A stretch of 64,000 nucleotides of DNA from Lysobacter dokdonensis DS-58. GTDB taxonomy: Bacteria > Pseudomonadota > Gammaproteobacteria > Xanthomonadales > Xanthomonadaceae. Below, in pieces: positions 18,662 to 26,261 of this stretch; within the stretch, counting starts at the first letter, position 1, and each line of letters begins with the position of its first letter. Position numbers and translations under genes: made by a program. The DNA lies in contig NZ_JRKJ01000023.1 in NCBI RefSeq assembly GCF_000770795.1, forward strand, positions 157,200 through 221,199. Reading direction: 5' to 3'. Below the pieces are notes generated by a model. That model searched no databases. It saw only the letters and a list, made by a program, of their open reading frames with translations, and had not been told where the DNA came from.

Positions 18662-19342
18662 TCAGCCGGCGAACCTGCGATCGAACCAGTCGCGCAGGTC
18701 GCGCACTTCGTCCGGGCACACCGCGTGCGGCATCGCGTAGGTGCGCCAGGTGACGTCGAAACCCAGCTCCGTCAACGTCGCCGCGGTCGCCGTGCCGGCC
18801 TGCACCGGGATCACGGGGTCGGATTCGCCGTGCGCGAGGAACACCGGCTGCCTGCGCGCGGCGTCGGTGACCCTCGCGCGCGCGTCGGCATGCGACATCG
18901 GAATGTAGGTGGACAACGCGACGATGCCCGCCAGCGGTGTCGTGCGCCCGAGCGCGGACGCCAGCGCGATCGCGCCGCCCTGCGAGAACCCCGCGAGGAA
19001 GATCCGTTCCGGCGGAATGCCGCGCGCCTGTTCGCGATCGAGCAACGCACCGACCTGCGCCGTCGACACCGCGACGCCGTCGGCGTCGGCGCGATTGGCC
19101 AGGTCGAAATCGCGGATGTCGTACCACGCACGCATGCGCATGCCGGCGTTGATCGTCACCGCGCGCACGGGCGCATGCGGGAAGACGAAACGCACCGACG
19201 GCCAGCCCGGCCGCGCGAGTTCGGGGACCAGCGGCACGAAGTCGTGCCCATCCGCCCCGAGGCCGTGCAGCCACAGAACGGACCAGCGCGGATCGGGTCC
19301 GGTCTCCTCTTCGATGGTTTCGAGCAGGTCGATGGCATCCAT
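18662..19342 (-). CDS. Alpha/beta-fold carboxylesterase (EstB/YpfH type)
   Basis: 226 aa cytoplasmic hydrolase of the phospholipase/carboxylesterase family. The motif LHGLGADGHDF is followed by nucleophile Ser120 (GFSQGG), the acid in HGESDPVIP and the His in MPHAVC. Close homologues hydrolyse short-chain esters and sometimes act on acylated proteins. It heads the minus-strand set that continues into the kinase/regulator pair and hemC, but no functional link to signalling is evident. Confidence 0.88.
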   Translation of the reverse strand: MDAIDLLETIEEETGPDPRWSVLWLHGLGADGHDFVPLVPELARPGWPSVRFVFPHAPVRAVTINAGMRMRAWYDIRDFDLANRADADGVAVSTAQVGALLDREQARGIPPERIFLAGFSQGGAIALASALGRTTPLAGIVALSTYIPMSHADARARVTDAARRQPVFLAHGESDPVIPVQAGTATAATLTELGFDVTWRTYAMPHAVCPDEVRDLRDWFDRRFAG

Positions 19343-19474
19343 GGTCGGGCTCCGCTGTCCTTCGCCGCAGTCTAGAACAAGCCCGCCGTGCGCGCGGCGG
19401 CTGTCCGACCGCGCCCGTGCGCCGCGTTGGCTCGCAGATGGGGGCGCGTTTTCGCGTCCCCGACGGAGGCGCAC

Positions 19475-21142
19475 ATGGCGGGATCGCTCGGGCGGCTGTT
19501 CGCGGAACTGCGGCGGCGGCGGGTCGTGCGCGTGCTCATCGTCTACGGCATCGCCGGCTGGCTGGTGATCCAGGTCGCCGCAACGGTGCTGCCGAGCCTG
19601 CAACTCCCGAGTTGGTCCGTCACGCTGGTCATCGTGCTGGTGGCGCTGGGCCTGCCGATTGCCCTGTCGATGGCATGGATGTTCGACGCCGGGCCGCGCG
19701 GGCTGGAGCGCACGCCGCCGATGTCGAGCCAGCCCGCGCCCGAATCGCCGCCCGCACCAGCGCCGATCGCGCCGCCCGCTCCGCCGCCTTCGCCCGCACC
19801 GCCGATGGAGAACATCCCGCCGACCGCAGTGCGCACGACGCCGCCCGCCGCCGACGGGCGCCGCACCATCGCCGTGCTGCCCTTCGTCAACATGAGCGGC
19901 GATACGGAGAACGAATACTTCAGCGACGGGATCGCCGAGGAGATCCTCAACCTGCTCACGCAGCTGCCGCAGCTGAAGGTCGCCTCCCGCACGTCGTCGT
20001 TCGCCTACAAGGGCAAGGATTTCCAGATCCCCGACGTCGCGCGCGACCTCGGCGTCACCACGTTGCTGGAAGGCAGCGTGCGCAAGGCGGGCGAACGCGT
20101 GCGCATCACGGCGCAGTTGATCGACACCGGCAGCGATTCGCATCTGTGGTCGGAAACCTACGATCGCGAACTCAAGGATGTCTTCACCATCCAGGACGAC
20201 ATCGCGCACAGCATCGTCAAGGCGCTGCAGGTGACGCTCACGCCGCAGGAACGGCGCGCGCTGGTGTCCGTCGCGACCTCCGACCCGGAAGCCTACGACT
20301 ACTACCTGCGCGGCCGCAGCTACATGTACTCGATGGCGCGGCGCGATTACGAACATGCGATCCGCATGTTCGAACAGGCCATCGCGGTGGATTCGAAATA
20401 TGCATTGGCCTACGCGGGCATGGCCGATGCGTACTCGCACCTGTACCGCTATGCCGATGCGTCGGCCGACAACGCAGCGCGCGCCAATCGCGCGAGCGAG
20501 CAGGCCGTGGTGCTGGATCCCGAATCGGCCGAGGCGCACGCCTCGCGCGGGCTGGCCCTGCTGATCGGCGAGAAATACGACGCGGCGCAGCAGGCCTTCG
20601 ACGTCGCCGTGGCGAAGAACCCCAACCTGTTCGACGCCTGGTACTACTACGGCCTGGCGTGTTCCTCGCGCGGCGATTACGAAGGCGCCGCCCAGAAATA
20701 CCGCCGCGCGGCGGAAGTGAACCCCGCGGACTTCCAGGTCCCGATGTTCCTCGCACAGACGCTGGCCTCGCTCGGGCAGAAGCAGGAAGAAATGCGCGTG
20801 CGCCTGGGCGCGCTCAACACGCTGGAACGCCACATCAAGCTCAACCCGCACGACACGCGCGCGCTGTATTTCTGCGCGCAGGACCTGTACCGCGTGGGCG
20901 AGAAGGAGCGCGCGATCGCGATGGCCGAACAGGCGCTGAAACAAGCGCAGGACGAACCGGTCGTGCTGTACAACCTGGCGTGCTTCTACGTCGAACAGGA
21001 CGACCTCGAACGCGCGATCGACCTGCTCGAACGCGCGGTCAGCCTGGGCTGGGGCGACCGCGCGTGGATGGAACACGACAGCGACCTGGACCCGCTGCAC
21101 GGGCATCCGCGGTTCACGGCGCTGCTGTCGCGGATCGCCTGA
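19475..21142 (+). CDS. Membrane-anchored TolB-like/TPR protein
   Basis: 555 aa. Two hydrophobic helices (about 18-42 and 48-70) follow a basic N-terminus, then a Pro/Ala linker (about 80-130). A TolB/FlgO-like domain opens with RTIAVLPFVNMSG (about 135-255) and several TPR repeats cover about 275-540. This architecture is common in Xanthomonadaceae as the regulatory half of adenylate-cyclase-like proteins, but no cyclase or DNA-binding domain is present. A CGGAGG site lies 6 bases before the chosen ATG. A scaffolding or signalling role is inferred. Confidence 0.8.
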   Translation: MAGSLGRLFAELRRRRVVRVLIVYGIAGWLVIQVAATVLPSLQLPSWSVTLVIVLVALGLPIALSMAWMFDAGPRGLERTPPMSSQPAPESPPAPAPIAPPAPPPSPAPPMENIPPTAVRTTPPAADGRRTIAVLPFVNMSGDTENEYFSDGIAEEILNLLTQLPQLKVASRTSSFAYKGKDFQIPDVARDLGVTTLLEGSVRKAGERVRITAQLIDTGSDSHLWSETYDRELKDVFTIQDDIAHSIVKALQVTLTPQERRALVSVATSDPEAYDYYLRGRSYMYSMARRDYEHAIRMFEQAIAVDSKYALAYAGMADAYSHLYRYADASADNAARANRASEQAVVLDPESAEAHASRGLALLIGEKYDAAQQAFDVAVAKNPNLFDAWYYYGLACSSRGDYEGAAQKYRRAAEVNPADFQVPMFLAQTLASLGQKQEEMRVRLGALNTLERHIKLNPHDTRALYFCAQDLYRVGEKERAIAMAEQALKQAQDEPVVLYNLACFYVEQDDLERAIDLLERAVSLGWGDRAWMEHDSDLDPLHGHPRFTALLSRIA

Positions 21143-21145
21143 GGG

Positions 21146-22435
21146 TCACTTCTCCCGCACGACCTTGCCCTGCTTCATCACGAACACCACGCGCTCGGTC
21201 GCGCGCACGTCCTGCAACACATCGCCCGGCACGGCGACGATGTCGGCGAACTTGCCCGCCTCCAGCGTGCCCGTCTCCTTGTCGATGCCGAGCAGGCGCG
21301 CCGAGCCCAGGCTGCTCGTCATCAACGCTTGCGCCGGTGACATGCCGAGCTCGACGTAATCGCCGAATTCCTGCGCGTTGATGCCGTGCGGATAAACCAC
21401 CGCGTCGGTGCCGTAGGCGATCGGCGTCCCGATGCGCAGGGCATTCTTCATCATCTCGCCGTGCGAGGCGGCTGCTTCGCGCGCTTTCTTCGCCACGTGC
21501 GGCGGATACGTGTCGGCCTGCTTCAGCACGAACTTCACCGTCATGCGCGTGGGAACCAGATACACGCCCTTGTCCTTCATGCGCTGCAGTGTTTCGGTCG
21601 TCAGGAAACTGCCGTGCTCGATCGAATCCACGCCCGCATCCACCGCCATGCGCGCGGCCCGGTCGCCGTGAGCGTGCGCCGCGACCTTGCGGCGCCACGC
21701 GTGCGCCTCGTCGACGATGGCGCGCAGTTCGTCGGGCGTCAGCTGCGGCACGTCGACCGGATCGGTTTCCGACAACACACCGCCCGACGCGCACACCTTG
21801 ATGTTGTCCGCGCCGTACTTCAGTTGCTCGCGCACGGCGCGGCGGCAGGAATCGGCGCCGTTGCACACGCCGTCCTTTTCGCCGAACTCGCGCACCAGCC
21901 CCGTCGGGAACGCCGGGCCGTCGCAATGGCCGCCGGTCGAGCCGATGGCGTGCACGGACACCAGCATGCGCGGGCCCTCGGCGAGGCCCTGTTCGATCGC
22001 GTTGCGCAACGCGACGTCGATGTAATCGCCGGCGCCGACTTCGCGGATCGTCGTGACGCCGGCCTGCAGCGTGACGTGCGCGTTGTGTTCGGCGTGGTAG
22101 GCCTGCTCGACGGGCAGGCGCATCATCGAGTTGTAGAAACCGCGCGTCCACGACGCGTCGTAGTCGCTCACCATGTGCGTGTGCGCGTCGATGAAGCCGG
22201 GCACGAGCGTCGCATCACCGAGATCGACGACCTTCGCGCCCGCGGGGACGGCGAAGTCACCGACCGCTTCGATCGTCTTGCCGCGCACGAGCACGCGACC
22301 CGGGGAGACGAGCGTGCCGCTCTTTCCATCGAACAGGTGCGCGGCTTGCAGGACGATGGCCTGCGGCGGGTCTTGCGCGGCGGCACTGCCCGCGATGGCG
22401 AGCAGGGCCGACAACATCCAACGGAACGTGCGCAT
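21146..22435 (-). CDS. Exported amidohydrolase (imidazolonepropionase/Xaa-Pro dipeptidase-like)
   Basis: 429 aa with a signal peptide ending near AGSAAAQ (residue 21). The amidohydrolase metal ligands His85 and His87 (GFIDAHTHM), a later His in AAHAHGDRA, IEHGSFL and YGTDAVV are all present. Secreted members of this subgroup often act as dipeptidases or N-acyl amino acid hydrolases. It is the last gene of the minus-strand unit that starts with the TonB receptor at 28592, so it may cleave peptides or acyl-amino acids imported by that system. The substrate is unproven. Confidence 0.82.
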   Translation of the reverse strand: MRTFRWMLSALLAIAGSAAAQDPPQAIVLQAAHLFDGKSGTLVSPGRVLVRGKTIEAVGDFAVPAGAKVVDLGDATLVPGFIDAHTHMVSDYDASWTRGFYNSMMRLPVEQAYHAEHNAHVTLQAGVTTIREVGAGDYIDVALRNAIEQGLAEGPRMLVSVHAIGSTGGHCDGPAFPTGLVREFGEKDGVCNGADSCRRAVREQLKYGADNIKVCASGGVLSETDPVDVPQLTPDELRAIVDEAHAWRRKVAAHAHGDRAARMAVDAGVDSIEHGSFLTTETLQRMKDKGVYLVPTRMTVKFVLKQADTYPPHVAKKAREAAASHGEMMKNALRIGTPIAYGTDAVVYPHGINAQEFGDYVELGMSPAQALMTSSLGSARLLGIDKETGTLEAGKFADIVAVPGDVLQDVRATERVVFVMKQGKVVREK

Positions 22436-22486
22436 CTCGCCCCCTCCCCGGTGATGTGGGGGGCGATCATAGCCTGCCGCTTTGGC

Positions 22487-24085
22487 CTACTGCCTGACCG
22501 GCGTGAACAACAGGTCCTGGTAGTCGAAGCTGAAGTCGGCGATGGGCGAAACGGCCTTCATGGTCACGCGGTCGACCTTGCCTTCGGCATCCAGGCCGAA
22601 TGTGACGTACGCCGGTTCGATGTTCGGGTCGTCCCACACGGCGCGGAACGTGTCGTGCTGCGCGTGCTCGAGGCGCCCGACCATGCCGGGCGTGCGCGTG
22701 AAGTCGATGTGCAGGCCGCCCTTGCCGTTGGTGATCGCGATCGGCCCGTACCACGCGTCGTTGTAGCGGCCGGCGTATTGCGCGATCGGCAACGAGGCCT
22801 TGCCCGGCGACGCGCCGTTCGCCTTCGCGCCGGCATCCAGCGCGGCGACGCCGCCGGCGATGCGGTTGTCGGCGAACTCGTCGAACGCCGTCGCCCAATC
22901 GGTGTCGGGCGCGCCGAGGTAATGATCGACCAGTTCCATCGCGATGCCGCGCATCGCCTGGAAGTCCTCGGAGTTCATCTGCACCGCGATGCCCACGTTC
23001 TTCTCGGGAATCAGCACGACGTACGTCTGCACGCCGAACACCGCGCCGCCGTGGTCGATCAGCTTCGCGCCGCGGTAGTCGCGCACGCTCCAGCCGAGCG
23101 CGTACGCAGAGAACTTCGGCGAGAACGCCGCGAGCTTGCCCGGGTACTGGGCGGTGGGCGTGAGGATTGCGGGCGTCCACATCTGCTGCGACTGCGCCTC
23201 GGAGAACACCTTGACCTGCTTGCCGTTCGCGTCGGTCCACGTGCCATGGCCGAGCTGCACCTGCATCCAGTGCGCCATGTCGTTCGCGCTGGACGAAATG
23301 CCGCCCGCAGGCGCCGCGTTGTCGCCGAGTGTCTTGCGCTCGTCGAGCGGCGCCTGCTCGCCCATGCCGCGCACGCGTCCGCCGAGTCGCGCGTGCGGCC
23401 ACGCGCGATTGGGGTTGGCGAACCGCGCGGACTGCTCCGTCACCGAACTGCTCATGCCCGCGGGCTTGAGAACGCGTTCGCGCACGAACACTTCCCACGT
23501 CTGCCCGCTGACTTCCTCGATCAACTGGCCTGCGACTGCGTACAGCAGGTTGTCGTACGCATAACCGCTGCGGAAACTCGTCGCCGGCTTGATGTAGCGC
23601 AGCGCGCGTACGGTGTCGGCTCGGCTGCGCGAGGAACTCGGCACGAACATCAGGTCGCCGGCGCCGAGGCCCAGGCCGCTGCGATGCACGAGCAGGTCGC
23701 GCACGGTCATCTCGTTGGTCACCCAAGGGTCGTACATGCGGAACCACGGCATGTGGTCGATGACCTTGTCGTCCCACTTCAGCTTGCCGTCGTCGACCAG
23801 CACGGCGAGCGCGGCGGTCGTGATCGCCTTGCCGGTGGAGCCGGTCGGGAAGATCGTGTCGGCATCCACGCGCTCGGGCGAACCGAGTTTGCGCACGCCG
23901 TAGCCCTTGGCGAAGTTCGGCTGGCCTTGTTCGACGATGGCGATCGCCATGCCGGGCACGCCGTGCGTGCGCATCGCGGTTTCGACTTGCGCGTCGAGAT
24001 CGGCCGGCGTGGCGGCGAGGCTCGCGTTGCCGACCACCAGCATGGCGGCGGCCGCGAGCGCGGAACGGACGAGACGTCGGGACAT
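22487..24085 (-). CDS. Exported beta-lactamase-fold serine hydrolase with C-terminal DUF3471-like domain
   Basis: 532 aa. The signal peptide is followed by a class C beta-lactamase/PBP-like domain with nucleophile Ser83-x-x-Lys86 (STGK) and Tyr177-Asp-Asn179. The C-terminal ~100 residues look like the DUF3471 lipocalin-like domain found on many such peptidases. Members include D-aminopeptidases and D-Ala-D-Ala carboxypeptidase-like enzymes, so a D-residue-specific peptidase is plausible in this cluster. The start ATG was chosen directly before the signal peptide. Confidence 0.85.
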   Translation of the reverse strand: MSRRLVRSALAAAAMLVVGNASLAATPADLDAQVETAMRTHGVPGMAIAIVEQGQPNFAKGYGVRKLGSPERVDADTIFPTGSTGKAITTAALAVLVDDGKLKWDDKVIDHMPWFRMYDPWVTNEMTVRDLLVHRSGLGLGAGDLMFVPSSSRSRADTVRALRYIKPATSFRSGYAYDNLLYAVAGQLIEEVSGQTWEVFVRERVLKPAGMSSSVTEQSARFANPNRAWPHARLGGRVRGMGEQAPLDERKTLGDNAAPAGGISSSANDMAHWMQVQLGHGTWTDANGKQVKVFSEAQSQQMWTPAILTPTAQYPGKLAAFSPKFSAYALGWSVRDYRGAKLIDHGGAVFGVQTYVVLIPEKNVGIAVQMNSEDFQAMRGIAMELVDHYLGAPDTDWATAFDEFADNRIAGGVAALDAGAKANGASPGKASLPIAQYAGRYNDAWYGPIAITNGKGGLHIDFTRTPGMVGRLEHAQHDTFRAVWDDPNIEPAYVTFGLDAEGKVDRVTMKAVSPIADFSFDYQDLLFTPVRQ

Positions 24086-24113
24086 CTGCGTTTCCTTCAG
24101 GAAGGGGTTGGAA

Positions 24114-25229
24114 TCAGGATTGCGTCGCGGGCGTCGGTTGCGCGGCGCGATTGCGCAACCGCCACACACCGACCGTCAGCAACGGCAGGACGTAAACGAC
24201 GAGGAACAGCCACGCCAGGCCGCGGTAGCCGCGCGCGATCAGGTCGACCAGGCCGAAGCGTGCCGCGATGAAGATCGAGCCGACCAGCAGCACGGCGGCG
24301 ATGGAGAACCGCGCGACATGCGTGAGTTCGACACCGCGCGAGGTGCGCCACGTCGCGGCGATGCGTTCGTTCGCCGCGTGCACGCAGGCCGCGCCGCTTT
24401 CGAGCAGCGCGCTGAAGATCATCGCCTGGAACACGAAGTGGAAGACCGGCATGTCCAGTTGCCGCAACATGAAGTCGGACGGCAAGGCTTCGGCACCGAT
24501 CGACGGGTACCAGGCGATCATGCAGATGAAGAACAGCAGGCCCGGCAACATCGCCAGCGGCCCTGCGATCACGCCTGCGACCACGGCATCGCGCCGGCTG
24601 AGGAAGTGGCGCGCCAACGGCAGGATCATCACCGCGCCGACGATGTTGTACCCGGCGTACGTCAGGCCGCCCGAGAGCCAACCGTCCGTGGGTACCGGCG
24701 TCGCGAACTGTTGGGTCGCCTGTCCGCCGAACTTCGTCAGCACGAACACGATCAGCAACACGTACACGCCGTACAGCAGGAACGAGACGTACTTGAAGAG
24801 CCGTTCGACCGAGGCGTTGCCGAACGCGGTGAACGCGCCGATCGCGAGCATCAACACCAGCGTGCCGGCGAGCGTCGGCCACCCGAACATCGCGTTGCCG
24901 ATCGCGCCCGCCGCCGCGCCGAACACGGCGAGGATCAACACCATGAAGACCAGGTAGGCGATTTCGAAGACGATCGCGAACGGCCCCAGCAGTTGTGCGA
25001 AGAACGTGCGGTAGTCATAGCTGCGCGTGGCGTGCGCGAGTGCAAAGGTCAACGCGCACAACGCACTCCACGCCACCATCGCCACGACGATGGCCATGAC
25101 GCCGCCCTGCGGGCCGCTCGGGATGAAGTATTCCGCCAGCTCGCGGCCTGTCGCGTAGCCGCCGCCGATCACCGCGGCCTTGAACGCCAGTCCGGGCATG
25201 ATCCAGCGCTGGAAGCGCGAGTCGCTCAC
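24114..25229 (-). CDS. YkvI-like polytopic membrane protein, candidate amino acid transporter
   Basis: 371 aa with about ten hydrophobic helices. The first helix, FKAAVIGGGYATGRELAEYF, matches the conserved start of YkvI-type proteins (G-x-G-[FY]-A-[ST]-G-[KR]-E), distantly related to the LeuT/APC fold. The chosen GTG overlaps the dgcN stop (GTGA); a GTG nine bases upstream is possible. Located between dgcN and a secreted peptidase, it is a natural candidate for inner-membrane import of D-glutamate or a related amino acid, but the substrate is unknown. Confidence 0.78.
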   Translation of the reverse strand: MSDSRFQRWIMPGLAFKAAVIGGGYATGRELAEYFIPSGPQGGVMAIVVAMVAWSALCALTFALAHATRSYDYRTFFAQLLGPFAIVFEIAYLVFMVLILAVFGAAAGAIGNAMFGWPTLAGTLVLMLAIGAFTAFGNASVERLFKYVSFLLYGVYVLLIVFVLTKFGGQATQQFATPVPTDGWLSGGLTYAGYNIVGAVMILPLARHFLSRRDAVVAGVIAGPLAMLPGLLFFICMIAWYPSIGAEALPSDFMLRQLDMPVFHFVFQAMIFSALLESGAACVHAANERIAATWRTSRGVELTHVARFSIAAVLLVGSIFIAARFGLVDLIARGYRGLAWLFLVVYVLPLLTVGVWRLRNRAAQPTPATQS

Positions 25230-26239
25230 GACAGGCACGCGTCGACGAGTCGGTCGAACGCCTCGCCGCCACGCATCGGATCGGCGACCGGCAAGCCGAG
25301 GCGGTCGCTTTCCGATGCGATCACGCGTGCGGCTTCATCGGCATCGAGTTTGCCGGTGTTGAGGCTGATGCCCGCGCACCGGATGCGCGGCGACGTGCGC
25401 GAACCCAGGCGCAGTGCGAGTTCGATCGTGTCGCGCAGGCCCGGCACTGGATAGTCGGGATGGCCGAGCACGCGTTCGCGGCCCGGTTCGTGGCACACGA
25501 CGATCACGTCGGGCTGGCTGCCATGCAGCAGCGCGAGCGACACGCCGGCATACGCAGGGTGGTGCAGCGCACCCTGTCCTTCCACCACGTCCCAATGCGC
25601 GGCGGGCGCATCGGGCGTGAGGAGCTCGGCGGCCCCGGCGGCGAAGTCGGCCACGACTGCATCCATCGGGATCCCGCCGCCGGCAATCAGGATGCCGGTC
25701 TGTCCCGTCGCGCGGAACGTCGCATCGACGCCCCGGGACTGGAACGCACGCGCGAGCGAGAGCGCGGTGTATTTCTTGCCGAGCGCGCAATCGGTGCCGA
25801 TGGTCAGCAACCGTTTGCCCGTGCGGCGTTTGCCCGTGCCTACCGGAATGCCCTCGGGCGGAACGCGGACATCGATCAGGCGACGGCCCAGGCGCGCGGC
25901 GGTCTCGCGCAGCAGCGCGATGTCGCGCAAGCGGGCGTGCATTCCGGCGACGAGGTCGAGCCCGGATTCCAGGGCTTCGACCAGTGCCGCGATCCACGCA
26001 GGCGGGATGAACCCGCCTGCATTGGCGACGCCGATCACCATCGCCTGCGCGCCGGAGTTGCGGGCCTGCGCGGGCGAGAGGAACGGCAGGCCCGTCGTCA
26101 CCGTGGCGCCCGGGAGCGAGAACTCGCCGATGCAGCGTTCGGGCGCCCAATCGCGCAACCCGAACGCCGTCTTGGCATAGCCCGGCTCGGTGGTGTCGCC
26201 GAGGAACAACAGGTACGGCTGCGGCAAAACGACGTTCAT
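25226..26239 (-). CDS. dgcN: DgcN-like D-glutamate N-acetyltransferase (DUF1611)
   Basis: 337 aa. The protein has the two-part DUF1611 architecture: an N-terminal Rossmann-like region (about 1-125) and a C-terminal P-loop domain with GTDCALGKKYT at residues 148-158. Proteins of this family, shown in marine bacteria to be DgcN, acetylate D-glutamate to N-acetyl-D-glutamate. The assignment is strengthened by a DgcA-type racemase 4 kb away in the same cluster. It starts 22 bases after the TonB receptor stop and overlaps the YkvI-like gene, so it is within one operon. Other DUF1611 roles cannot be excluded. Confidence 0.8.
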   Translation of the reverse strand: MNVVLPQPYLLFLGDTTEPGYAKTAFGLRDWAPERCIGEFSLPGATVTTGLPFLSPAQARNSGAQAMVIGVANAGGFIPPAWIAALVEALESGLDLVAGMHARLRDIALLRETAARLGRRLIDVRVPPEGIPVGTGKRRTGKRLLTIGTDCALGKKYTALSLARAFQSRGVDATFRATGQTGILIAGGGIPMDAVVADFAAGAAELLTPDAPAAHWDVVEGQGALHHPAYAGVSLALLHGSQPDVIVVCHEPGRERVLGHPDYPVPGLRDTIELALRLGSRTSPRIRCAGISLNTGKLDADEAARVIASESDRLGLPVADPMRGGEAFDRLVDACLS

Positions 26240-26261
26240 GCGGCGATCTTCCGTTCGAGGA

